From Polaromonas sp. AET17H-212 (GTDB lineage Bacteria > Pseudomonadota > Gammaproteobacteria > Burkholderiales > Burkholderiaceae_C), in NCBI RefSeq assembly GCF_002379085.1, contig NZ_NBZW01000004.1, positions 1 through 64,000 on the forward strand: DNA of 64,000 nt, given 5' to 3'. Below the pieces are notes generated by a model. It was not told the origin of the DNA, made no database searches, and saw only the letters and a program-made list of their open reading frames with translations. This document shows, one piece after another, positions 27,174-35,502 of this stretch (position 1 is the stretch's first letter; every line of letters starts with the position of its first letter). The position numbers and the translations under genes are program-made.

Positions 27174-28172
27174 GTGAATTTCCCCCTCCGTTTGTTTGCC
27201 GCCGTCCTGTGTACCTGCCTGGGCGCAGCCGCTGTCCCGGCCTTGGCCCAGACCCAGAGCCAGACCATGCCCCTGCTGGTGCTCAACTCACTCAGTGACA
27301 GCGTCAGCGTCATCAATCCGGCCGACTGGACGGAAACCCGGCGCATTCCCACCGGCAAGCAGCCACACCACCTGTACCTCACGCCTGACGAGAAGTCGGT
27401 GATCGTGGCCAATGCGCTTTCAGACACGCTGACTTTCATCGACCCCCGGACCGCCGAGGTCCAGCGCGTGGTGCGCGGCATCATCGATCCCTACCACCTG
27501 CGCTTTTCGCCCGACATGAAGTGGTTTGTCACCGCGGCCAACCGGCTCAACCACATCGACATCTACCGCTGGGACGGCACCGATGTCACCCTGGTCAAGC
27601 GTGTCCCCACCGGCAAGACGCCCAGCCATTTGTGGATAGACAGCAAAAGCACCACCGTGTATTCGTCGATGCAGGACAGCGACGAGCTGATCGCGATCGA
27701 CCTGGGCACCCAGACCATCAAGTGGCGCACGCCGACGGGCCTGACGCCCGCCGACGTGTTCGGCACGCCGGATGACAAGTTCCTGCTGGTCGGACTGACC
27801 GGCAGCGACGCGGTCGAGGTTTACGACGTCAGCGGCAAGCAGCCGCAGCGCACCCGCCTCATCAAGACTGGCGCGGGTGCCCATGCCTTTCGCGCGCTGG
27901 GCGACGGCCGCCATGTGCTGGTCAGCAACCGGGTGGGCAACACCATCAGCAAGATCGACCTGCAGACCATGGCCGTGGTGGACGTTTACCCGGCGCCTGG
28001 CGGACCCGACTGCATGGATGTCTCGCGGGACGGAAAATTCATTTATGTCACCTCGCGCTGGGCGCGCAAACTCACGGTGATCGACATGGCCAGCCGCAAG
28101 GTGGTGCGCCAGGTCAATGTTGGAAAGAGCCCCCATGGTGTCTGGACACTGGATCACGCCCCTACCCATTGA
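27174..28172 (+). CDS. Exported YVTN-type beta-propeller protein
   Basis: A 332-residue protein. The signal peptide (residues 1-26, hydrophobic core LFAAVLCTCLGAAAV, cleavage after ALA) is followed by about seven propeller blades of the YVTN/NHL type (VLNSLSDSVSVINPADW, VANALSDTLTFIDPRT and so on). I take the GTG at 27174 as start because a gaagaaag sequence precedes it and it begins the signal peptide; a TTG at 27153 is possible. It may bind a protein or metal in the periplasm. There is no catalytic motif. Confidence 0.8.
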   Translation: MNFPLRLFAAVLCTCLGAAAVPALAQTQSQTMPLLVLNSLSDSVSVINPADWTETRRIPTGKQPHHLYLTPDEKSVIVANALSDTLTFIDPRTAEVQRVVRGIIDPYHLRFSPDMKWFVTAANRLNHIDIYRWDGTDVTLVKRVPTGKTPSHLWIDSKSTTVYSSMQDSDELIAIDLGTQTIKWRTPTGLTPADVFGTPDDKFLLVGLTGSDAVEVYDVSGKQPQRTRLIKTGAGAHAFRALGDGRHVLVSNRVGNTISKIDLQTMAVVDVYPAPGGPDCMDVSRDGKFIYVTSRWARKLTVIDMASRKVVRQVNVGKSPHGVWTLDHAPTH

Positions 28173-28215
28173 GCCCCCACGGTTGCCCACTGCGTGTAGC
28201 TCCCGAGGCCTTGCA
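28162..28215 (+). repeat. Dispersed repeat, family A, partial copy
   Basis: It reads gcccccacggttgcccactgcg onwards and matches the first half of the copy at 37049-37150. It overlaps the end of the beta-propeller gene and lies directly before the NodB-fold gene. Confidence 0.7.
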
Positions 28216-28236
28216 GGGCGCGGCTTGACCTGGGGC

Positions 28237-29073
28237 GTGGTGCGAGGGTTTTTTGCTATTTTTTTAGTAGCTGTTGGCGCGCATCCGGTATGGGCCGAGG
28301 GCTGTTTTGATGCTCAAGGCAAGCCCGGCAAGCCGGTCTACCTGACGCTGGACACCGGTCACATGGAGGTGGCGCCGCTGATCGCGGACATTCTCAACAA
28401 ACACCAGGTCAAGGTCACTTTTTTTGCCGCCAACGAGCGCACAAAAACCGGGGATGGCAGCCTGGGGACGGCCTGGGCGCCCTGGTGGAAGGCGCGTGCC
28501 GCCGAAGGCCATGAATTCGCCTCCCACACCTGGGACCACAGCTACTGGCGCGCCGACCTGCGGCCGGCCACGGGCGGGCCGACGCAGTTCCGGATCAAAC
28601 CCTCGGCCGGTCCATCCGAAGGCCGGGAGGCCACCTGGACGGCCGCGCAGTACTGCGAAGAGATCGGCCGGGCCGGCGCGCGGCTGGAGGCCATCACCGG
28701 CAGGAAGCCGCTGCCGTTGTTCCGGGCACCGGGCGGCAAGACCTCGCCGGCCTTGCTGGCGGCGGCCAAAACCTGCGGTTATGAGCATGTGGGCTGGTCG
28801 CCCGCCGGCTTTCTGGGTGACGAATTGCCCAGCGGCCCCTACCCCAACGACCTGCTGCTGAAAAAGGCATTGCGCGATATCCGGCCGGGCGACATTCTGC
28901 TGGCCCACTTGGGCATCTGGTCGCGCCAGGACCCTTGGGCACCCGCCGTGCTGGAGCCGCTGATCGTCGGGCTGAAAGAACGCGGCTTCTGTTTTGCGAC
29001 GCTGCGCGAGCACCCGCACTACAAGGCCTGGGTGGCTGCCAGCCGGCCCGCCACGGCGCCCGCGGCAAAATAG
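28237..29073 (+). CDS. Exported polysaccharide deacetylase-like (NodB fold) protein
   Basis: A 278-residue protein if started at the GTG of 28237 (GTG 28240, TTG 28225 and ATG 28117 are alternatives). A signal peptide ends near HPVWA (residue 20) and is encoded by a dispersed repeat. NodB motif 1 appears as TLDTG (37-41) in place of TFDDG, so one metal-binding Asp is Thr. Motif 2 is HTWDH. A further segment RAPGGK matches motif 3, with GDILLAHLG later. It probably removes acyl groups from a cell-surface glycan; the altered motif 1 makes activity uncertain. The sterol-desaturase gene follows by 4 nt. Confidence 0.75.
   Translation: MVRGFFAIFLVAVGAHPVWAEGCFDAQGKPGKPVYLTLDTGHMEVAPLIADILNKHQVKVTFFAANERTKTGDGSLGTAWAPWWKARAAEGHEFASHTWDHSYWRADLRPATGGPTQFRIKPSAGPSEGREATWTAAQYCEEIGRAGARLEAITGRKPLPLFRAPGGKTSPALLAAAKTCGYEHVGWSPAGFLGDELPSGPYPNDLLLKKALRDIRPGDILLAHLGIWSRQDPWAPAVLEPLIVGLKERGFCFATLREHPHYKAWVAASRPATAPAAK
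28250..28310 (+). repeat. Dispersed repeat, family B, forming a signal peptide
   Basis: The pattern is tttGCTAttttttagTAGCtgttGGCGc followed by gaGGGCtgTTTTGa. It is in frame with the NodB-fold gene and encodes most of its signal peptide and the first mature residues. Confidence 0.65.
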
Positions 29074-29077
29074 CACC

Positions 29078-30046
29078 ATGGACAGCTTGATCGACGGGGT
29101 GAGCAACGGTTTTTCTGCCGTGCAGCAATGGCTGTTCGAGGCCGTGGTGCAGCCGGCCCTGTTCGCGCTGGGCCTGGCCAACTTTCTGGAGGACGCCTTC
29201 CTGGGGACGGCCTGGTTCCTGGTCGGCGTCATCCAGATCCTGGTGCTGCTGGCGGTGTTCGGCCCGCTGCAGCGCTGGCGCCCGGTGGAGCCGGTGCGGG
29301 ACCGCGCAACCATCCGCACCGACATCCTCTACACCCTGATCCACCGACTGGGCCTGTTCCGCATCGCCTTGTTTTTGACGCTGGAGCCGGTGTTTGACGA
29401 ACTGTTTGGTGTCCTGCGCACCGCCGGCTACGGCACCTTTCACCTGGACCAACTCTGGCCCGGCGTGACCGATGGCGCGGTGGCCAGCTTCCTGATCTAC
29501 CTGGTGGCGTTTGACTTCCTGGGCTACTGGATTCACCGCGGCCAGCACCAACTGGATGTCTGGTGGCGCCTGCACTCGCTGCACCACGCGCAGCGCCAGA
29601 TGACGATGTGGAGCGACAACCGCAACCACCTGCTGGACGACATTCTGGTGGACACGCTGATGGTCATTGCCGCGCAGCTGATCGGTGTGGCGCCCGGGCA
29701 GTTCATCGCCATCGTGGCCCTGACCCAGCTCAGCGAAAGCCTGCAGCATGCCAATGTGCGGCTCTGGTTCGGACAGGTGGGCGAGCGCCTGTGGGTCAGC
29801 CCGCGTTTCCACCGGATGCACCACAGCATAGGCACCGGCCATGAGCCGGCGGGAAAAAACACCGCCAGGGGCCACAACTTCGGGGTCTTGCTGCCCTGGT
29901 GGGACGTGTTTTTCGGCACCGCCAACTTCGAGCAGCGTTACGACCCGACCGGCGTACGCGACCAGGTCGAGCAGTCGCGCGACTACGGCCGCGGGTTCTG
30001 GTCGCAGCAGTGGCTGGGGCTGAAGCGGCTGGTCGGCCGCGCCTGA
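29078..30046 (+). CDS. Sterol desaturase / fatty acid hydroxylase family membrane protein
   Basis: A 322-residue integral membrane protein with four to five hydrophobic segments and the three His clusters of the di-iron hydroxylase family: HRGQHQ, HSLHHAQ and HRMHH. The segment NHLLDDILVD between them is typical. It would hydroxylate or desaturate a lipid at the inner membrane. CAAAAT lies 6 nt before the ATG with no Shine-Dalgarno sequence. It starts 4 nt after the NodB-fold gene, which suggests a joint role in envelope modification, though that is inference. Confidence 0.87.
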   Translation: MDSLIDGVSNGFSAVQQWLFEAVVQPALFALGLANFLEDAFLGTAWFLVGVIQILVLLAVFGPLQRWRPVEPVRDRATIRTDILYTLIHRLGLFRIALFLTLEPVFDELFGVLRTAGYGTFHLDQLWPGVTDGAVASFLIYLVAFDFLGYWIHRGQHQLDVWWRLHSLHHAQRQMTMWSDNRNHLLDDILVDTLMVIAAQLIGVAPGQFIAIVALTQLSESLQHANVRLWFGQVGERLWVSPRFHRMHHSIGTGHEPAGKNTARGHNFGVLLPWWDVFFGTANFEQRYDPTGVRDQVEQSRDYGRGFWSQQWLGLKRLVGRA

Positions 30047-30086
30047 TTCCAGCAAGGACTCAGGCGCAGCGGCCTTCCGGGTGCAT

Positions 30087-30113
30087 CCTTCGACAAGCTC
30101 ACGACGAACGGAG
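30087..30113 (+). repeat. Short dispersed repeat (ttcgacaagctca type)
   Basis: cttcgacaagctcacgacg followed by aacgg is a short sequence I associate with multi-copy repeats in Burkholderiales genomes. There is only one copy in this window, so the assignment rests on memory. Confidence 0.35.
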
Positions 30114-30123
30114 AAAGAGGCGT

Positions 30124-30240
30124 CCGCGAAGGCACCTCTGTGCAAGCAGGGGCCGCGGGTCCGGCTTCGCCGGCCCGCAGGCGCAGCGGCCCCCTCGGGG
30201 GGCAGGGAGCTACACGCAGTGAGCGACCGTGGGGGCTACA
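30124..30240 (-). repeat. Dispersed repeat, family A, full copy (inverted)
   Basis: On the minus strand it reads gcccccacggtcgctcactg, then cgtgtagctccctg, then a set of CG-rich inverted blocks (ccgcgggtccgg, ccggcccgcaggcgcagcgg). Over about 95 bp it is nearly identical to 37049-37150 in the opposite direction. Confidence 0.85.
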
Positions 30241-30248
30241 CTTCTTTC

Positions 30249-31175
30249 ATGAACAAGCTTCTCGACGCCTTCTGGCGCGCAACCATGTACTGCCTGCACC
30301 CCCGGGTGATTGCGCTGTCGTTCTTGCCGCTGATCATCATGGGCGTCATCTCGCTCGGGCTCGGCTATTTTTTCTGGGAAGACGCCCTGGCCGCCGTGCG
30401 CAGTGGCCTGGAAAGTTATGAGCTGCTGAGCACCATGGTGCGCTGGCTCGAGGGCCTGGGGCTGGGCAACCTGCGGGTGGTGCTGGCGCCGGCGCTGCTG
30501 CTTTTCATGGCCATCCCGGTGATCGTGATTGCCGCGCTGCTGTTTGTCGCGATGCTGATGACGCCGGCCATGGTGGCGCTGGTGGCCGAGCGCCGCTTTC
30601 CACTGCTGGAGCGCAAAAAGGGCGGCTCGCTCGTGGCCAGCCTGTTCTGGTCGCTCAGCTCCACCCTGCTGGCGGCCATTGCGCTGGTCGTCTCGATGCC
30701 GCTGTGGCTGGTCCCGCCGCTGATACTGATCCTGCCGCCGCTGATCTGGGGCTGGCTGACCTACCGCGTGATGGCCTACGACGCGCTGGTCGATCATGCG
30801 AGTGCCGAAGAGCGGCGCGAGATCTTTCGCCGCCACCGGGGCAGCCTGCTGGGCATCGGCGTGCTCAGCGGCTACCTGGGCGCCGCGCCCAGCCTGATCT
30901 GGGCCTCAGGGGCGATGTTTGTCGCCATGGCGCCCATCCTGGTGCCGGTGGCGATCTGGATCTACACGCTCGTGTTTGCTTTTTCATCCCTCTGGTTTTC
31001 CCATTACTGCCTGGCGGCGCTGGAGCAGCTTCGCAAGCAGAACAATGCCCTGGTCCCCGATCCCCTTGCGCGGGATGCTATTGAAAAAATAGCGGATGAC
31101 GTCCTGCCCGCAGGCCCTGCGGGGCCTGCGCCGACACTGGGCGCGCCGGGTGGCCAGCCCGGTTTCCTGCCCTGA
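30249..31175 (+). CDS. EI24 domain-containing integral membrane protein
   Basis: A 308-residue protein with about six membrane helices. It starts MNKLLDAFWRATMYCLHPRVIALSFLPL, the usual N-terminus of bacterial EI24/CysZ-like proteins. CysZ-type proteins have been linked to sulphate uptake, but this group is uncharacterised. The ATG at 30249 is chosen since the frame upstream is only repeat DNA. TACACT ends 6 nt before it and no Shine-Dalgarno is present. The tail from about residue 280 (AIEKIADD onwards) contains a family-B repeat core. The next gene starts 17 nt later. Confidence 0.8.
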   Translation: MNKLLDAFWRATMYCLHPRVIALSFLPLIIMGVISLGLGYFFWEDALAAVRSGLESYELLSTMVRWLEGLGLGNLRVVLAPALLLFMAIPVIVIAALLFVAMLMTPAMVALVAERRFPLLERKKGGSLVASLFWSLSSTLLAAIALVVSMPLWLVPPLILILPPLIWGWLTYRVMAYDALVDHASAEERREIFRRHRGSLLGIGVLSGYLGAAPSLIWASGAMFVAMAPILVPVAIWIYTLVFAFSSLWFSHYCLAALEQLRKQNNALVPDPLARDAIEKIADDVLPAGPAGPAPTLGAPGGQPGFLP

Positions 31176-31191
31176 CTTTCCTGTTTTTTCC

Positions 31192-32016
31192 ATGACCACA
31201 CACTTCGGACTCATCATCGTCGGCGACGAAATCCTGTCGGGCAAACGCGCCGACAAACACCTGCCCAAGGTGATTGAACTGCTGGCCGCGCGCGGCCTGC
31301 CGCTCAGTTATGCCGACTACGTGGGCGACGACCCCGAACGCATCACGGCCACGCTGGCGCGCGCCTTCGCCGCTGCACGCGCCACGGGCGATGTGGTTTT
31401 CTGCACCGGCGGCATTGGTGCCACGCCGGACGATCACACCCGCCAGTGCGCTGCGCGCGCGCTGGGTGTGGCGCTGGCGCTGCACCCCGAGGCCGAGCGC
31501 CTGATCCGGGAGCGCATGCAGGACATCGCCAAGGAGCAGGGCGTGCCCTATGAACCGGACCGGCACGACAACATCCACCGCCTGAACATGGGCATGTTTC
31601 CGGCAGGCGCCGAGATCATTCCCAACCCCTACAACAAGATTCCGGGCTTCAGTGTCCAGGCGGGGGCGGGCGCCGTCCACTTCGTTCCTGGATTCCCTGT
31701 CATGGCCTGGCCAATGGTGGCGTGGCTGCTGGACACGCACTATGCCGGCTTGCACCAAAAATTGGCCTACGCGGAAAAGTCGGTGATCGTGATGGGGTCC
31801 ATGGAGGCTGCGTTGACGCCGCTGATGCTCGACATCGAGGCCCGCCACAGCGGGGTCAAAGTGTTCAGTTTGCCAAGTGTGGACCACCCCGAATATGGCC
31901 GGCACATCGAGCTGGGCGTCAAGGGCGCACCCGATGCCGTGAGTGCCGCCTATCCGGCGCTTATCGAGGGCCTGCACACTTTTAACGCCAAGCTTGGCCC
32001 CGAATTGGTGCGCTAA
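31192..32016 (+). CDS. Molybdopterin-binding (MoaB/Mog/CinA-like) domain protein
   Basis: A 274-residue cytoplasmic protein. Residues 5-75 and on form a MoCF-biosynthesis-type domain: LIIVGDEILSGKRADKH, then VFCTGGIGATPDDHTRQ. These are the motifs of the MoaB/MogA/CinA N-terminal fold, which binds molybdopterin or nucleotides. No CinA deamidase domain is present. It could take part in molybdenum cofactor metabolism or nucleotide repair. The stop is only 235 bp before glnA, and the NtrC-type sites begin 7 nt after it. Confidence 0.85.
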   Translation: MTTHFGLIIVGDEILSGKRADKHLPKVIELLAARGLPLSYADYVGDDPERITATLARAFAAARATGDVVFCTGGIGATPDDHTRQCAARALGVALALHPEAERLIRERMQDIAKEQGVPYEPDRHDNIHRLNMGMFPAGAEIIPNPYNKIPGFSVQAGAGAVHFVPGFPVMAWPMVAWLLDTHYAGLHQKLAYAEKSVIVMGSMEAALTPLMLDIEARHSGVKVFSLPSVDHPEYGRHIELGVKGAPDAVSAAYPALIEGLHTFNAKLGPELVR

Positions 32017-32022
32017 TTAATT

Positions 32023-32063
32023 GCACCGATAAAGTGCATTTCTGCTTGGCACTTTTGTGGTGC
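32023..32063 (+). promoter_or_regulatory. Two NtrC-type enhancer sites upstream of glnA
   Basis: Both match GCAC-N7-GTGC, the NtrC dyad: GCACcgataaaGTGC at 32023-32037 and GCACttttgtgGTGC at 32049-32063. Their centres are 26 bp apart and lie about 130-165 bp before the sigma-54 element, a usual enhancer position. Confidence 0.8.
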
Positions 32064-32181
32064 ATTAATTTTCTCGCTCCTTTTGCGGTTTTGCGCATCC
32101 GGTGCTGCCCAAACGAGGGGCGGATGACGGCACAATCAGGGGCTTGGCTTTAAATCACCGGCAAACACCCGCGAGGGAGGT

Positions 32182-32199
32182 TTGGCACAAAAAGTGCAT
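32182..32199 (+). promoter_or_regulatory. Sigma-54 promoter of glnA
   Basis: tTGGCACaaaaagtGCAt matches the -24/-12 consensus, with GG at 32184-32185 and GC at 32196-32197 separated by exactly 10 bp. It lies 53 bp before the glnA start. Confidence 0.85.
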
Positions 32200-32251
32200 T
32201 CGACCACGCCGAAACAATTTTTTAACCACCATCCAGCAACAGGAGATTCTG

Positions 32252-33667
32252 ATGGCAAAGACCGTCGCAGACGTCATGAAAATGGTCAAGGAAAACGAAG
32301 TCAAGTTTGTTGACTTCCGTTTTACCGACACCCGGGGCAAAGAGCAGCACGTGACCGTGCCCGTGTCCCACTTTGACGAAGACAAATTCACTTCGGGCCA
32401 TGCCTTTGACGGCTCTTCTGTTGCCGGCTGGAAAGGCATTGAAGCTTCCGACATGCAGTTGATGCCTGACCCGAAGACGGCCAACATCGACCCGTTCTTC
32501 GAAGAAACCACGCTGTTCATGAGCTGCGACGTGCTGGAACCCAGCGACGGCAAGGCCTATGACCGCGACCCGCGCTCCATCGCACAGCGCGCCGAGGCCT
32601 ACCTGAAGGCTTCCGGCCTGGGCGACACCGCCTATTTTGGCCCCGAGCCTGAATTTTTCATCTTCGACGACGTGCGCTGGAACACCGACATGTCGGGCAC
32701 CTTCTTCAAGATCGAAGAGTACGAAGCCCCCTGGAATTCGGGCGCCAAACTCGAAGGCGGCAACCGCGGCCACCGTCCCACCGTCAAGGGTGGCTATTTC
32801 CCGGTGCCACCGGTCGACAGCACGCAGGACATGCGCGCCGAGATGTCCCTGATCCTCGAATCGCTGGGCATCCCGGTTGAAGTGTTCCACCACGAAGTGG
32901 CGGGCGCCGGCCAGAACGAAATCGGCACCCGGTTCAGCACGCTGGTGCAGCGCGCCGACTGGACGCAGATCCTCAAGTACGTGGTGCAGAACGTGGCCAA
33001 TGCCTACGGCAAAACCGCCACCTTCATGCCCAAGCCCATCGTTGGCGACAACGGCTCCGGCATGCACGTGCACCAGTCGATCTGGAAAGACGGCAAAAAC
33101 CTGTTTGCCGGCGACGGCTACGCCGGCCTGTCGGACTTTGCGCTGTACTACATCGGCGGCATCATCAAGCACGCACGCGCGCTGAACGCCATCACCAACC
33201 CCGGCACCAACAGCTACAAGCGCCTGGTGCCTGGTTACGAGGCACCGGTCAAGCTGGCTTACTCGGCGAAAAACCGCTCGGCATCGATCCGCATTCCTTA
33301 CGTGGCCAACCCCAAGGGCCGCCGCATCGAGGCGCGTTTTCCCGATCCACTGATGAACCCCTACCTCGGCTTTGCAGCCCTGATGATGGCTGGTCTCGAT
33401 GGCGTGGAAAACAAGATCCATCCCGGCGAAGCCGCCACCAAGGACCTGTACCATCTGCCGCCCGAGGAAGATGCGAAAGTGCCAACCGTGTGCCACAGCC
33501 TGGACCAGGCGCTGGACTGCCTCGACGTGGGCCGCAGCTTCCTGACCAAGGGCGGTGTGTTCACCGATTCCATGATCGACGCCTACATCGAGCTGAAAAT
33601 GGGCGAGGTCACGCGTTTGCGTCAGGCCACCCACCCGATCGAGTTCGACATGTACTATTCACTGTAA
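32252..33667 (+). CDS. glnA: Glutamine synthetase, type I
   Basis: A 471-residue class I glutamine synthetase. The ATP- and metal-binding segments [23 protein letters not shown] and the [12 protein letters not shown] block are present. The adenylylation site is Tyr400 (DLYHLPPEE), so activity should be controlled by GlnE. It makes glutamine from glutamate and ammonia. Expression is evidently NtrC/sigma-54 dependent from the sites upstream, and ntrB/ntrC follow after one small gene. aggag lies 5-9 nt before the ATG. Confidence 0.97.
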   Translation: MAKTVADVMKMVKENEVKFVDFRFTDTRGKEQHVTVPVSHFDEDKFTSGHAFDGSSVAGWKGIEASDMQLMPDPKTANIDPFFEETTLFMSCDVLEPSDGKAYDRDPRSIAQRAEAYLKASGLGDTAYFGPEPEFFIFDDVRWNTDMSGTFFKIEEYEAPWNSGAKLEGGNRGHRPTVKGGYFPVPPVDSTQDMRAEMSLILESLGIPVEVFHHEVAGAGQNEIGTRFSTLVQRADWTQILKYVVQNVANAYGKTATFMPKPIVGDNGSGMHVHQSIWKDGKNLFAGDGYAGLSDFALYYIGGIIKHARALNAITNPGTNSYKRLVPGYEAPVKLAYSAKNRSASIRIPYVANPKGRRIEARFPDPLMNPYLGFAALMMAGLDGVENKIHPGEAATKDLYHLPPEEDAKVPTVCHSLDQALDCLDVGRSFLTKGGVFTDSMIDAYIELKMGEVTRLRQATHPIEFDMYYSL

Positions 33668-33686
33668 TTTTTTACAGTCTGTGGTC

Positions 33687-33715
33687 AAAAAAGGACGGCG
33701 AAAGCCGTCCTTTTT
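33687..33715 (+). terminator. Rho-independent terminator of glnA
   Basis: A stem of ggacggc (33693-33699) with gccgtcc (33704-33710) around a gaaa tetraloop, extended by A/T pairs and followed by T. It separates glnA from ntrBC. Confidence 0.85.
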
Positions 33716-33815
33716 CATTGGACCGCATGGTTATCTGGTAGCCCATTTTGCTTTTTGACACCTTTGCGTGATACTGACAGACCGTCCTTGCCCTAACAGG
33801 CGCTTGGGGTTACGC

Positions 33816-34337
33816 ATGAAACCTACAGTACTTCTTTCAATTTCGACCCTACTTCTCGCCGGCAGCGTCTCTGCTGCGCTTGCGCAGGAGCGCATCTACC
33901 GCTGCGGCGGCAAGGAAGGCGCTGCGCCCGAATACATCAACAACGCCAAGGATGCGCAGTCGCGGGGCTGCAGGCAGATTGAAGGCGGCAATGTGACGGT
34001 GGTCCAGACCATGCCGCAGAGCCGACCTGCTGCGGTGCGTGTGGCGGCAGCGGCGCAGGCATCGCCTGCCGCGGGCAACGACGCGCAACGCGCCCGGGAC
34101 AGCGACACACGCGCCATCCTGGAGTCCGAACTCAAAAAGGCCGAGCTCCGGCTCGCCGAGCAGCAAAAAGAGTACAACAACGGCCAGCCGGAGAAGCAAG
34201 GCATCGAAGGGCGCAATTACCAGCGCTACCTGGACCGTGTGGCTGAAATGAAGGAAAGCATCGCCCGCCACGAGAGCGACATCGCCGGCCTGAAGCGTGA
34301 AATTTCCCGTTTGCCGGTAAACATCGTCCGTCAGTAA
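33816..34337 (+). CDS. Exported protein with DUF4124-like N-terminus and coiled coil
   Basis: A 173-residue protein. A signal peptide (residues 1-24, ending ALAQ) precedes a short segment ERIYRCGGKEGAAPEYINNA with paired Cys, like the DUF4124 fold. Residues about 95-165 are a predicted coiled coil rich in Glu, Lys and Arg. The start at 33816 is set by the signal peptide. It ends 16 nt before ntrB. The family is unknown to me by name; a periplasmic location follows from the signal. Confidence 0.7.
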   Translation: MKPTVLLSISTLLLAGSVSAALAQERIYRCGGKEGAAPEYINNAKDAQSRGCRQIEGGNVTVVQTMPQSRPAAVRVAAAAQASPAAGNDAQRARDSDTRAILESELKKAELRLAEQQKEYNNGQPEKQGIEGRNYQRYLDRVAEMKESIARHESDIAGLKREISRLPVNIVRQ

Positions 34338-34353
34338 CCCGTTCTGCGTCAGA

Positions 34354-35454
34354 ATGGAAGGCTTGAAAAAGCCCATTCTTTCCGCGCCCGCCGCCGCTCC
34401 GGCCACCCCCCGTTTCCAGTCCTTTGACCTGCTGGCCACACTGGTCGCCGTGGTGCGCACCAGCGGTGTGGTGGTGTTTGCCAACGCGGCGCTCGAAGAC
34501 GCGCTGGGCACCTCGCGCCGCACCATCGAAGGCTCCCAGCTCCCCGACTGCTTCACCGAGCCGGCCATTCTGCACAACGCACTTGAAGGCGCGGGCAGCA
34601 ATGAATTTGCCGCGCTGCGTTACGACGCCTGGCTCAAGCCGCTGAACCGCGAACCCATGCCCGTGCATGTGGTGGTGGCGCAGACCGACACACCGGGCGA
34701 GGCCATCGTGGAGTTGCTGCCGCTCGAGCAGCAGGCCAAGCAGGACCGCGAGGAGCGCCTGATCGATCAGGCCCAGGCCAACAAGGAGTTGATCCGCAAC
34801 CTGGCGCACGAGATCAAGAACCCGCTGGGCGGCATCCGCGGCGCGGCGCAGCTGCTGCAGATGGAGATCGAGTCCAAAGAGCTGACCGAGTACACCCAGG
34901 TCATCATTCATGAGGCCGATCGCCTGCAGTCCCTGGTGGACCGGCTGCTGGCACCGCACCGTCGCCCGCACCTGGTGGGCGACGTCAACATCCATGAGGT
35001 GTGCGAACGGGTCCGCTCGCTGATCCTGGCGGAGTTTCCGCGCGGCCTGCGCGTCATGCGCGACTATGACATCTCGATTCCCGACTTCCGCGGTGACCGC
35101 GAACAACTGATCCAGGCGGTGCTCAACATCACGCACAACGCTGCGCAGGCGCTCGTCGAGCGTGTGGCCGCGGGGGACGCGCAGATCACTTTCAGGACGA
35201 GAATTGCCCGGCAGGTAACTTTTGGCAAGCAGCGCTATCGCTTGGCATTGGAATTGCATGTTATCGACAATGGACCGGGCGTTCCGGACTCCATCAAGGA
35301 CCGCATCTTCTATCCCCTGATCTCAGGGCGCGAAGGCGGTTCCGGACTGGGGCTGACATTGGCGCAAACCTTTGTTCAGCAACACCACGGCTTGATTGAG
35401 TGCGAGAGCGTCCCCGGCCGCACGGATTTCAAGTTGCTGATTCCTCTGCCTTGA
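34354..35454 (+). CDS. ntrB: Nitrogen regulation sensor kinase NtrB
   Basis: A 366-residue cytoplasmic histidine kinase. A PAS-like region (about 22-110) is followed by HisKA with His152 (NLAHEIKNPLGGIRGAAQLLQ) and an ATPase domain with the N box (NITHNAAQAL), G1 DNGPGV and G2 GGSGLGLT. It phosphorylates NtrC under nitrogen limitation and is controlled by PII. There is no membrane segment. It lies 48 nt before ntrC and downstream of glnA, the classic glnA-ntrB-ntrC order apart from one inserted gene. Confidence 0.93.
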   Translation: MEGLKKPILSAPAAAPATPRFQSFDLLATLVAVVRTSGVVVFANAALEDALGTSRRTIEGSQLPDCFTEPAILHNALEGAGSNEFAALRYDAWLKPLNREPMPVHVVVAQTDTPGEAIVELLPLEQQAKQDREERLIDQAQANKELIRNLAHEIKNPLGGIRGAAQLLQMEIESKELTEYTQVIIHEADRLQSLVDRLLAPHRRPHLVGDVNIHEVCERVRSLILAEFPRGLRVMRDYDISIPDFRGDREQLIQAVLNITHNAAQALVERVAAGDAQITFRTRIARQVTFGKQRYRLALELHVIDNGPGVPDSIKDRIFYPLISGREGGSGLGLTLAQTFVQQHHGLIECESVPGRTDFKLLIPLP

Positions 35455-35502
35455 CATTCGTTGTCTTTCACAGATAACCGGTAGTACCAAAGGGACGAAA
35501 AC

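Noticed and set aside
30081..30248. N-terminal extension of the EI24 protein
   Set aside because: This part is translated repeat DNA; the family N-terminus MNKLLDAFW starts at 30249 next to a -10-like element.
32044..32066. Second possible sigma-54 element at ttggcacttttgtggtgcat
   Set aside because: The GG and GC are 12 bp apart in place of 10. It fits an NtrC dyad instead.
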